64,000 nucleotides of DNA from Prauserella aidingensis. Its GTDB lineage: Bacteria; Actinomycetota; Actinomycetes; Mycobacteriales; Pseudonocardiaceae. Below are positions 32,429-39,341 of the stretch, piece by piece. The stretch lies in assembly GCF_024171865.1 (NCBI RefSeq), contig NZ_JAMTCN010000004.1, forward strand, positions 248,001 to 312,000, written 5' to 3'. The notes under the pieces were generated by a model, which worked only from the letters and a program-made list of their open reading frames with translations, was not told where the DNA came from and searched no databases. Made by a program: the position numbers and the translations under genes. The first letter of the stretch is position 1. Every line of letters begins with the position of its first letter.

Positions 32429-32959
32429 TCAGAGGGTCATCGCGTGGGCATCGGAGGCGAGGAAGCAACCCAGCGACCACGCCAGGTGCGGGTGGATCTC
32501 GAGCAGCCGGCCGCAGCCCGGGCAGGTCACCTCGTCACCCGGTCCGCCTGCCACGCGGTGCGGCGCGCGGCAGTGCGCGCAGTGGATCGGCGCGTCGCCG
32601 GTGTCGACGACGAAAGCGGCGATCTCGCCGGGCAACGCGCCGGCGTCGTGGGCGGCCGTGCTCGCCGTCAGCACGTCGTACTGACCGCCGACGAGCAGGA
32701 GCCTGCAGCCCGTCCGTGCCGCGGCGAGCACCTCGCCGAAGGTCGCGCGGTCGGTGTCGGCGGACATGGAGTCGAGGACGGCGAGCACGGTCGGCGCCGC
32801 CGCCTCCGCCTCCTCGACCCACGCCCGCGCGACCTCGCGGGTACGCGCGTGGCCGCCGATCGCGACGACCACGTACGACGTCCCGGCCGGGTCGACGGGC
32901 GGTGGCTCGGCCGGCCATTCCGGGAGCGAGTAGAACGGCGGCGGGATGTCGGTGTTCAT
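32429..32959 (-). CDS. dmmA: DmmA-like small subunit with C-terminal zinc-ribbon, copy 1
   Basis: A 176-residue protein resembling the DmmA subunit of dimethylamine monooxygenase. The N-terminal part has a Rossmann-like pattern (SYVVVAIGGHARTREVARAW). The C-terminal 50 residues contain C-x2-C (CAHC) and C-x2-C-G (CPGCGRLLEIHPHLAWSLGC), probably binding zinc or iron. Its paralogue at 35027-35560 keeps the four-cysteine pattern and the G-x-FL ending. The ATG overlaps the stop of alpha copy 2 (ATGA at 32956-32959) and the reductase begins 18 bp downstream. Role in the complex (electron transfer, assembly or product handling) cannot be told from sequence. Confidence 0.72.
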   Translation of the reverse strand: MNTDIPPPFYSLPEWPAEPPPVDPAGTSYVVVAIGGHARTREVARAWVEEAEAAAPTVLAVLDSMSADTDRATFGEVLAAARTGCRLLLVGGQYDVLTASTAAHDAGALPGEIAAFVVDTGDAPIHCAHCRAPHRVAGGPGDEVTCPGCGRLLEIHPHLAWSLGCFLASDAHAMTL

Positions 32960-34065
32960 GTCGGCCCCGCAGTCCCGAGCCATTCCGCGGCCCGCTCGCG
33001 GTAGGTGATCAGGCCCTTGTAGTCGGCCATGTCGTCGGGCAGTTCGGCGAGTACGGACGCCGTCCGCTCGCGCCACGGCTCGACCGTCGCGATCTGTTCC
33101 AGCGGCAGCATGTGGGTGCGGATCAGGAACATCACCGCGCCGGAGTCGGGCAGTCTGATCAGGTGCTGCACCTCGACACGCAGGTGCACGAGCGCGCCGA
33201 ACAGCTCGTCGTCGACGGCCGACACCATCGCGCGCTCCGGTCCCCAGCCCGGATAGGTCTCGGTGGAGACGTCGAGGCGCCGGCCCACGGTGAGCGTCCA
33301 GTTGGTGCGCCGATACGGCTGGTGCGGCTGCAGTCGCATCAGGAAATCGTGCGCGCGGGTGATGATGCGTTCGCTGTGGATGCGCGGCACCGGCCCGTGG
33401 ATTTCCAGGAAGCTCATGCCGAGGTCGAAACCGAAACTCCAGTCGGCGGCGAACGTGACCACGCCGGCGTCGGCGTAGAGCTGCTCGCGTTGGTCGAGCA
33501 GGACGATGTCCTCCTGCACCTGCGAGCCGATGTACGCCAGCGGATCGCTTGCCGGCAGCGATGCGTCGTCGCCGTAGCGGAAATCGACGTCGTCCCCGAG
33601 CACCGCGTTGCGCCACCGGTAGCCCTCGCCGAGCCGGTCCAGCGTGAACCACTCCGGGTACGCGGCCGACAGCTCCCGCATCAGGGTGAGCATCGCGTCC
33701 CACGCCGCGGGCCGCATGTGCGGCGACACGGCCTGGCGACTGGGGTCGCGACGCAGGATTGCGGCACGCTCGGCGAGTTCGGTCCGGTACTCGACGTCGA
33801 CGTCGACGACCGCCTCGCCCCACTGTCCCTGCGCGGTCGGCACGGGCACGCCCGCGGGCTGGACATTGGTCGAGTACCGGTAGGTGTCGTCGGTGAACGG
33901 AAAGGGGAACCGGGCGGTCAACTCGTCGAGCCGGTCGGCCTGCGTCCGCGGCACCCCGGACATCTCCGCGGGACTCGTCGCGTATTCCGGTCTCGTGGAG
34001 CCCGGTGTGCCGGTGCTCGGTGTGCCGGGGCTCGGGGATGTTGCGGAACTCGGCGCGATACTCAC
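32956..34065 (-). CDS. Heme-dependent oxidative N-demethylase alpha subunit (DUF3445), copy 2
   Basis: About 369 residues, clearly paralogous to copy 1 but diverged. Shared blocks are RYSTNVQPAGVPVPTAQGQW, SFGFDLGMSFLEIHGPVPR, YRRTNWTL, LRVEVQHLIRLPDSGAV and LIRTHMLPLEQI. An extra Ser/Pro/Thr-rich N-terminal tail of about 40 residues is not seen in copy 1. The start is GTG at 34065 with GGAGGT six bases upstream and a GTGA overlap with its reductase gene. The two alpha subunits differ around the predicted heme pocket neighbourhood, so they may act on different N-methyl substrates or successive methyl groups. That is inference. Confidence 0.84.
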   Translation of the reverse strand: MSIAPSSATSPSPGTPSTGTPGSTRPEYATSPAEMSGVPRTQADRLDELTARFPFPFTDDTYRYSTNVQPAGVPVPTAQGQWGEAVVDVDVEYRTELAERAAILRRDPSRQAVSPHMRPAAWDAMLTLMRELSAAYPEWFTLDRLGEGYRWRNAVLGDDVDFRYGDDASLPASDPLAYIGSQVQEDIVLLDQREQLYADAGVVTFAADWSFGFDLGMSFLEIHGPVPRIHSERIITRAHDFLMRLQPHQPYRRTNWTLTVGRRLDVSTETYPGWGPERAMVSAVDDELFGALVHLRVEVQHLIRLPDSGAVMFLIRTHMLPLEQIATVEPWRERTASVLAELPDDMADYKGLITYRERAAEWLGTAGPT

Positions 34066-35030
34066 AGGGACACCTCCAGGGTGGGTCCGTCGGCACGCGA
34101 GACACACGCCATCACGGCGTCTCCCGCGGCCTTCTCGTCGTCGCTGAGGTACAGATCGCGATGCAGCGGTGTGCCGCCGCCGACCGTCAGCCGGCATTCG
34201 CCGCACACGCCCTGCCGGCACATGTTGGGGACGTCGAGGCCGGTCCGTTCGAGCGTTTCGAGCAGGCTGACCCCGCTGGGGACGGTGAGCTCCCGCCTGT
34301 TCCCGGCGTGGGTCACGGTGACGGTGAACGGTTCGCCGGGGGCGAGCGCGTCGGCGCCGAACCGCTCGGAGTGCAGCCGGGAGTCCGGCCAGCCCGCCGC
34401 GGCCGCGGCGGCGAGGGTCGCGTCCATCATCGGGCCGGGCCCGCAGACGTAGAGGTGTGTCCCGATCGGCTGCTCCGCCAGGACCGTGTCGAGTCGGCGC
34501 GTGAACGCCTCCCGTTCGGTACAGGTCTCCAGTCCCGGCCCGGGAAGGCCGCCTGCCAGGTCCTCGATGTCGTCGAGATGCGCTCCGCGACCGGGGCGGA
34601 AGGTGTAGAGCACCTGCACCTCACGGCCCCACCTGCGGGCCGCACGCAGGTGGGACAGGATCGGCGTCACGCCGATGCCGCCCGCGATCAGCAGGTGCCG
34701 GCGCGCGCGGGCGACGGGTGGGAATGCGCTGCGCGGCAGGAGCGCGCCGACCTTGGTGCCCGGGGTGAGCTCGCGGTGGATCCACTCCGAACCGCCGTTG
34801 CCGCCCGCGCCGGCGGGTACGTGCAGGACCGAGATCCGGTACGCCGCCGGGTCGACGCCGTCGCCGGTGAGGCTGTAGGCGTTGCGCCGGCCGCAGCCGA
34901 GTTCGAGCACGACGTGACTGCCGGGGACGTAGCCGGGCAACGGTGCCCCGTCAGCGGCTTCCAGCGTCACCGACCGGATGCCGGGAACCTCCTCGGCGAT
35001 GTCGGTGATGACGAGTTCCAACGCGGTCAT
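34062..35030 (-). CDS. Flavin/2Fe-2S reductase subunit (PDR/VanB type) of N-demethylase, copy 2
   Basis: A 322-residue paralogue of the reductase at 31388-32410. It has the flavin motif RRNAYSLTGDG, the nucleotide domain LLIAGGIGVTPILSHLRAAR with YVCGPGPMMDATL, and the C-terminal 2Fe-2S domain CRQGVCGECRLTV with the last cysteine in AVMACVSRA. It is a little shorter at the N-terminus than copy 1. The ATG at 35030 follows GGAGGTGTC and overlaps the DmmA-like gene stop by four bases. It should reduce the alpha subunit encoded immediately downstream. Confidence 0.88.
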   Translation of the reverse strand: MTALELVITDIAEEVPGIRSVTLEAADGAPLPGYVPGSHVVLELGCGRRNAYSLTGDGVDPAAYRISVLHVPAGAGGNGGSEWIHRELTPGTKVGALLPRSAFPPVARARRHLLIAGGIGVTPILSHLRAARRWGREVQVLYTFRPGRGAHLDDIEDLAGGLPGPGLETCTEREAFTRRLDTVLAEQPIGTHLYVCGPGPMMDATLAAAAAAGWPDSRLHSERFGADALAPGEPFTVTVTHAGNRRELTVPSGVSLLETLERTGLDVPNMCRQGVCGECRLTVGGGTPLHRDLYLSDDEKAAGDAVMACVSRADGPTLEVSL

Positions 35031-35560
35031 GACACCTCCGTTCCGGGAATGCGTTCGGCGTCGTGCTGGAAGCCGAGGAACCGACCGGTGTTGCGCGAAA
35101 CGTGGTAGTAGACGAGCAACTCCCGGCCGCACCCGCGGCAGGCCACGACGTCGTCCACAGCAGCCTCGACGTTCGTGACGGCCGAACAGTGGCTGCAGTA
35201 CAGCGAAATCGGTCCGTGCCCGGTCGGGCGCAGCTCCAGTTCGTCGTCCTCCACACCGGCCGTCACCGCGGCCGCCCGCAGCTGCAGGCAGTCCCCGACC
35301 GGAGCGGCGATCCGAATGCGGACACCGACGTGCGGGGCCGCGAGCGCCGCGTCGAGTCCGACATCGGCGGCGGTATCGGCGAGGACGACCTCGGCCGGGA
35401 CGTCCGCAGCGTCCTCCCACGCGGCGACCTGTGCGCGGCCCGCTGTTCCGACACCGACCAGCAGGTGTCGGTTCCCGCCCTCGCGCGGCGACGCCGCTGC
35501 GGTGCGGCTGCGCCTGCCGCGTGCCCAGGCGGGGACGCTGGTGTGCTCCAGACTGCTCAT
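35027..35560 (-). CDS. dmmA: DmmA-like small subunit with C-terminal zinc-ribbon, copy 2
   Basis: A 177-residue paralogue of 32429-32959. The N-terminal Rossmann-like stretch is HLLVGVGTAGRAQVAAWEDA. The C-terminal metal-binding part has CSHC and CRGCGRELLVYYHVSRNTG, followed by RFLGFQHD. The overall four-cysteine spacing and the G-RFLG/GCFLA ending agree with copy 1, but the histidine after the second pair is placed as YYHVS. It follows the cupin gene by 11 bp and is coupled to the reductase gene. Function within the complex is not established from sequence. Confidence 0.7.
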   Translation of the reverse strand: MSSLEHTSVPAWARGRRSRTAAASPREGGNRHLLVGVGTAGRAQVAAWEDAADVPAEVVLADTAADVGLDAALAAPHVGVRIRIAAPVGDCLQLRAAAVTAGVEDDELELRPTGHGPISLYCSHCSAVTNVEAAVDDVVACRGCGRELLVYYHVSRNTGRFLGFQHDAERIPGTEVS

Positions 35561-35571
35561 GGCAGACCCGA

Positions 35572-35943
35572 TCAGAGCAACGACGCGTCGCGGTAGCCGA
35601 CGTAGAACGCGAGCGCGTAGCTGGGAGTACTGAACTCGATCACCGACCCCTTGGGGAAGAAGATCGCGTCCTTGGGGCCCGCCACCAGCTTCTGACCCGT
35701 GTCCTTGTCGACCAACAAGAACTCGCCCTCGAGAACGACCTTCATCTCGTCGTACTCGTAGGTGTAGATCAACGGCTCGTCGGCGCTCTTGAGCTCGAAG
35801 TACCCGGCGCACATCGGACTGCCGTCGGGGTTCTCGTACACGTCGCCGATGAAGCCCTCGGTGCCAGGGAACTCCTCGGTCGACATTCGCGGGAGACCCT
35901 TCCAGGCCTCGGTGCTGACACGGAAAGGAACCTGTTCGGCCAC
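35572..35943 (-). CDS. Small cupin protein (EutQ-like fold), first gene of the N-demethylase operon
   Basis: A 123-residue single-domain cupin with the two usual motifs: TYEYDEMKVVLEGEFLLVDK (about 60-79) and GPKDAIFFPKGSVIEF (about 90-105). The classic metal-binding HxH of motif 1 is replaced by Tyr-Asp-Glu, so metal binding is uncertain. The protein resembles cupins found beside ethanolamine and amine catabolic genes. It starts with GTG directly downstream of the split-palindrome promoter. It might bind an aldehyde or amine intermediate, or act as an accessory factor of the demethylase; no activity can be assigned. Confidence 0.75.
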   Translation of the reverse strand: MAEQVPFRVSTEAWKGLPRMSTEEFPGTEGFIGDVYENPDGSPMCAGYFELKSADEPLIYTYEYDEMKVVLEGEFLLVDKDTGQKLVAGPKDAIFFPKGSVIEFSTPSYALAFYVGYRDASLL

Positions 35944-35950
35944 GATGAAG

Positions 35951-35988
35951 TCCTACTCCTAGGAAACGTTGTTGCCTATCAGTAGACC
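35951..35988 (-). promoter_or_regulatory. Split-palindrome operator of the N-demethylase operon
   Basis: TCCTACT (35951-35957) and AGTAGACC (35981-35988) are inverted arms separated by exactly 23 nt, 8 bp upstream of the cupin start. Read on the minus strand, both this site and the one upstream of the gmaS operon begin GTCTACTG and end AGTAGR, and both have TTCCT at spacer positions 16-20. The agreement in arms, spacing and internal block indicates one regulator for both operons. Confidence 0.72.
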
Positions 35989-36049
35989 CATCGCTGCGCG
36001 ATCGCGGGTTGCCGAACGGTAAAGGATTGTTTCGACGGCATCACCGCAG

Positions 36050-36091
36050 CTGACGCGCGTCCGTCGCCCGGATCCATGGACGCGGAGTCAG
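36050..36091 (-). terminator. Imperfect hairpin after the 15-gene operon
   Basis: CTGAC/GTCAG outer arms (36050-36054, 36087-36091) enclose an exact CGCGTCC (36056-36062) / GGACGCG (36078-36084) stem, about 70 bp past the amidohydrolase stop. It probably terminates the long operon ahead of the demethylase promoter. Confidence 0.45.
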
Positions 36092-36159
36092 GTGACGAAG
36101 GCTAGAAACCGGGCGAAACGGCCGGAGGGTCACGCGGGCGGCGCAGACCCCACCGGCGG

Positions 36160-37077
36160 TCACAACACGGCGAGGCCGGTGTCGAAGCCGTAGCGTTCCG
36201 CGGCGTTGTCCACCAGGATCCGCCGCCGCACTTGCGCGTCCGGAACCCAGTCATCGAGCCGGGCTCGCACCAGCGCACTCTCGGGAACCGGTAGCCGTAG
36301 CCCCACATGTGGCCAGTCGCTGCCCCACAACAGATTCCGCGGACCCGCCTCGGCGAAGGCCCGAACGCGCTGCGCGACGGCGTCCTCGTGCCGTCGCCAC
36401 TTCTCGGCGAAGCCGGGCTCGTCCGCGCTCGGAGCTCCCGGCACGAGTCTGTCCAGTCCGGACAGTGTCACCCAGATCTCGCCGTCGGTGAGCAGCTCGA
36501 GCAACAGCTGCACCGCGGGATCATCCAGCCCGGCATCGGACGGCACGTATCCGAGATGGTCGATGACCACAGGGACCGGGCAACGCCGAACGGCGTCGCC
36601 GAGCCACTCGACGTGCCTGCGTACGTCGGTCCACACCTCGACGTGCCATCCCAGTGGCGCAACCTTCCGTCCCACCTCCACCAACGACTCCACCGGAACG
36701 CCGCCCGGGTAGCCGTCCTGAACCCGCGTGCCCCGCACGCCCGCGGCGTGCATCCGCGCGAGGTCGGCGTCGGACCAGCTCGGGTCGACACACGCCACGC
36801 CGCGCAGGCTGTCGGGCCGAGTCCGCAGCGCTGCAAGCAGACAACGGTGGTCCCGACCGTAGGCGCTTGGCTGGACGAGCACGCCACGGCCGCACCGAAC
36901 CGCGTCGAGGTGGCTCAGATAGTCGTCGACGTCCGCCTGCGGCGGACGGTACGCCGCACCGGTCACCGCGGATGTCGGCCCGGCCCCGTCCGCGGTGAAC
37001 ACGTGGCAGTGCGTGTCGGTGGCGCGCGAGTCGATCGCCTCGGCGTTCGTTCCGCCGAGGCCCTGGCCGGCAGTCAT
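36160..37077 (-). CDS. Amidohydrolase-superfamily TIM-barrel hydrolase (COG3618 type)
   Basis: A 305-residue metal-dependent hydrolase of the Amidohydro_2 group, related to 2-pyrone-4,6-dicarboxylate lactonase and sugar-lactone hydrolases. The N-terminal metal motif is TDTHCHVF (about 20-27), the mid-barrel histidines are WHVEVW and VVIDHLGYVP, and the C-terminal catalytic Asp is in LLWGSDWPHVG. It is the last gene of the long operon, with an ATGA overlap with the lactonase-like gene. A lactone or cyclic intermediate is a plausible substrate, which would fit a ring-acid pathway. Confidence 0.82.
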   Translation of the reverse strand: MTAGQGLGGTNAEAIDSRATDTHCHVFTADGAGPTSAVTGAAYRPPQADVDDYLSHLDAVRCGRGVLVQPSAYGRDHRCLLAALRTRPDSLRGVACVDPSWSDADLARMHAAGVRGTRVQDGYPGGVPVESLVEVGRKVAPLGWHVEVWTDVRRHVEWLGDAVRRCPVPVVIDHLGYVPSDAGLDDPAVQLLLELLTDGEIWVTLSGLDRLVPGAPSADEPGFAEKWRRHEDAVAQRVRAFAEAGPRNLLWGSDWPHVGLRLPVPESALVRARLDDWVPDAQVRRRILVDNAAERYGFDTGLAVL

Positions 37078-37940
37078 CCGCGTCGTCCCCTCGTCGTGTG
37101 TGCGTGGTCCAGCCTGCCGATGACGCCGGCGACGCCGACCAGATCGTCCCGATACGGTTCGATCCGGTCCAGTACCGCGGCGTCGTGCCCGGTCAGCACC
37201 TGGTCGACCTCGCCTCGGTCGACCAGGTCCCGGACGGTTTGCAGACCGTCGTAGAGCCCCGGCAGGTCGGTGACCGCCATGAACGGCATGTCGCGGTCGA
37301 GTTCCTCGGTGAAGTGCACGGTGTCCGAGGCCAGCAGCACCACGCCCTCGGTCGTGCGCACCGTGACCATGCACTGTCCGGGGGTGTGTCCGCCGACCTC
37401 GGTCACGGTGACACCGGGCGCCACCTCGACCGACCCGGACAGCCGGCGGACTCGGCCCTCCTGCTCCGCCTCCACGAGCGCCGCCACCTCGTCGTCCTCG
37501 GCGAACAGGCCGATCAGCGGTTTGCTCGCCACCTCCGAGGTCCAGAAGTCGAGCTCGGCTCCGCTGATCGCCACGGTCGAGCGCGGAAACAGGCCGACGT
37601 TGCCAATGTGGTCGTAGTGCGCGTGCGTGACGACCACAAGGTGTTCGCCGTCGGTGTCGACACCCAGGTCGCCGTACACCCTCGCCGGTTCCGCCAACAC
37701 GGTCCGTCCGCGCGCCTCGGCAGGCCCTCGTGCGAAACCGGTGTCGACCAGAACGGTTCTCGCCTCGTTCCTCAGGACCCACAGGTAGTAGTCGACGACG
37801 AACGGCCCGTCCGGTTCGCCGTACTGCCCGTAGTTGAGGAACACCTCGCTCCGCCGCGTCCGCCGGGTTCCGTGCCGGACGACGATCACCTCGTACACGT
37901 CGTCCTGGCGTGGCGCGGTCGTGTCGTCCGCCCCGCTCAC
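37074..37940 (-). CDS. Metallo-beta-lactamase-fold hydrolase (N-acyl homoserine lactonase family)
   Basis: A 288-residue MBL-fold hydrolase with the metal motif THAHYDHIG (H-x-H-x-D-H), later ligands in VGGHTPGQC and LLASDTVHF, and the terminal GHDAAVLD. It resembles AiiA-type lactonases, although many relatives hydrolyse other lactones or esters. The GTG at 37940 follows the CMD-like gene by four bases. Its neighbours (amidohydrolase, CMD-like protein) suggest lactone hydrolysis in catabolism rather than quorum quenching. Substrate inferred. Confidence 0.83.
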   Translation of the reverse strand: MSGADDTTAPRQDDVYEVIVVRHGTRRTRRSEVFLNYGQYGEPDGPFVVDYYLWVLRNEARTVLVDTGFARGPAEARGRTVLAEPARVYGDLGVDTDGEHLVVVTHAHYDHIGNVGLFPRSTVAISGAELDFWTSEVASKPLIGLFAEDDEVAALVEAEQEGRVRRLSGSVEVAPGVTVTEVGGHTPGQCMVTVRTTEGVVLLASDTVHFTEELDRDMPFMAVTDLPGLYDGLQTVRDLVDRGEVDQVLTGHDAAVLDRIEPYRDDLVGVAGVIGRLDHAHTTRGRRG

Positions 37941-37944
37941 GTCG

Positions 37945-38361
37945 TCACGACCCGGCGCCGCTGCCGCCCTCGTGCACCTCGACGTCGGGTTCGATGCCGT
38001 CGGCACCCACGACCTCGCGCCAGGCGTCGAAGCCGGTCTGGAATGCAACGATGCCCGCTTCGGGCAGCGCGATCTCGATGGCTTCGAGAATCTCCTGAGC
38101 GCTCACGCCGAGGTCGAGCGCGACCCGGATGTGACTCTGGATGTGCCCCTTGGACGCACGCATGACCGTGAGGCTGACGATGAAGATCAGTTCCTTGGTC
38201 TTGCGGTCCAACGTGCGCTGGTCCAGATAGGCCGCGCCGACCAGTCCGTTGGCGGCCTGCAGCACGGGAAAGTCGTGCTTTGCCATCACCTTGTGGTAGT
38301 CGAGGACGTAGCCGCGTTTGCGAGCCATGTCGTCGATGTAGTCTTGTGCCGCGTCGGTCAT
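37945..38361 (-). CDS. Carboxymuconolactone decarboxylase-like (CMD/AhpD fold) protein
   Basis: A 138-residue CMD-family protein. The family helix KELIFIVSLTVMRASKGHIQSHI (read in pieces: KELIFIVSL and ASKGHIQSHIRVAL) keeps the His but has no C-x2-C, so it is not a peroxidase of AhpD type and is closer to gamma-CMD. Coupled by ATGA overlap to the dehydrogenase gene upstream and four bases from the MBL gene. Decarboxylation or isomerisation of a lactone intermediate is a reasonable guess only. Confidence 0.8.
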   Translation of the reverse strand: MTDAAQDYIDDMARKRGYVLDYHKVMAKHDFPVLQAANGLVGAAYLDQRTLDRKTKELIFIVSLTVMRASKGHIQSHIRVALDLGVSAQEILEAIEIALPEAGIVAFQTGFDAWREVVGADGIEPDVEVHEGGSGAGS

Positions 38362-39341
38362 CTGGTCACCTCACTGTCGTCGTCGACCCTGTCGTCGTCG
38401 ACACCGTCTGCTGTGGATGTGCTGTCTGCTGTGGACCGGCCCGTCCCATCGCCGGGTCTGCCCAGCGGCGCATTGTTGACCGTCTCGTAGTAGCGGGCGA
38501 GTTCGGTGTGGTCGAGACCCGCACCGCCGAGCTGTTCGCGTGCCGCGAGCGCCGTCTCGAACGCCGCCGCCGTCACCGGCGCCGTTGCGCCCAGCTCGTC
38601 CGCCAGAGCCCTCGCCATGCCCAGGTCCTTGATCATCAGGTCCATGGCGAAGCCCGAGTCGTAGGTACCGGTGAGCACGTGGCGGGGGTACTTGACCTCG
38701 GATGCCTGGGACCGCCCTGTCGAGGAGTTCAGGACCTCGACCATGACCGCCGGATCGATACCGAAGGACGTCGCCACCGTGAGCACCTCCGCGGCCGCCG
38801 CGACGTTGGTCGCGGAGACCAGGTTGTTCAATGCCTTCGCGGCGTGCCCGGCACCGCTGGGGCCGACCGCGTGCACCGTCGATCCCAACGGCTCGAGGTG
38901 CTGCCGTGCCCGGGCGACGTCGGCTTCGGCCCCTCCGACCATGATGGACAGTTCCCCGGTGAGCGCCTTGGCCACACCACCCGACACCGGTGCGTCGACG
39001 TAGCCGATCCCCGCCGCACGCGCCCGTTGCGCAACGTCCCGCGTGCTCGCCGGTTCGGAGGAACTCATGTCGATCACCAGCGCCCCCGGGGGAAGCGCGG
39101 CCAGCAGTCCGTCGGTGAGCAGCACCGATTCCACCACCCGGCTGTCCGGCAGCATGAGGATCACGGCGTCGATCCCGTCGGGCAGCTGCGTGAGCGAGGG
39201 CACCACCTCGGCGCCGAGCTCACCCGCCAACGCCGACGACACTGCAGTGTCCACATCGAACAGCATCGTCGGGTATCGCGCTGCGTACCGCTGCGCCATG
39301 GGCGAGCCCATGCGACCGAGTCCCACGAACAACGTCGTCAT
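38358..39341 (-). CDS. NAD(P)-dependent 3-hydroxyisobutyrate dehydrogenase-like oxidoreductase
   Basis: A 327-residue beta-hydroxyacid dehydrogenase. It has the nucleotide-binding start LFVGLGRMGSPMA (about 4-16), the substrate-binding signature VDAPVSGGVAKA, the catalytic lysine block GAGHAAKALNNL and the C-terminal DLMIKDLGMA. The last 40 residues are an acidic Ser/Thr/Asp tail not usual in the family. The gene overlaps both neighbours by four bases. It would oxidise a short branched or beta-hydroxy acid released from the CoA pathway, or reduce a semialdehyde. Confidence 0.85.
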   Translation of the reverse strand: MTTLFVGLGRMGSPMAQRYAARYPTMLFDVDTAVSSALAGELGAEVVPSLTQLPDGIDAVILMLPDSRVVESVLLTDGLLAALPPGALVIDMSSSEPASTRDVAQRARAAGIGYVDAPVSGGVAKALTGELSIMVGGAEADVARARQHLEPLGSTVHAVGPSGAGHAAKALNNLVSATNVAAAAEVLTVATSFGIDPAVMVEVLNSSTGRSQASEVKYPRHVLTGTYDSGFAMDLMIKDLGMARALADELGATAPVTAAAFETALAAREQLGGAGLDHTELARYYETVNNAPLGRPGDGTGRSTADSTSTADGVDDDRVDDDSEVTR

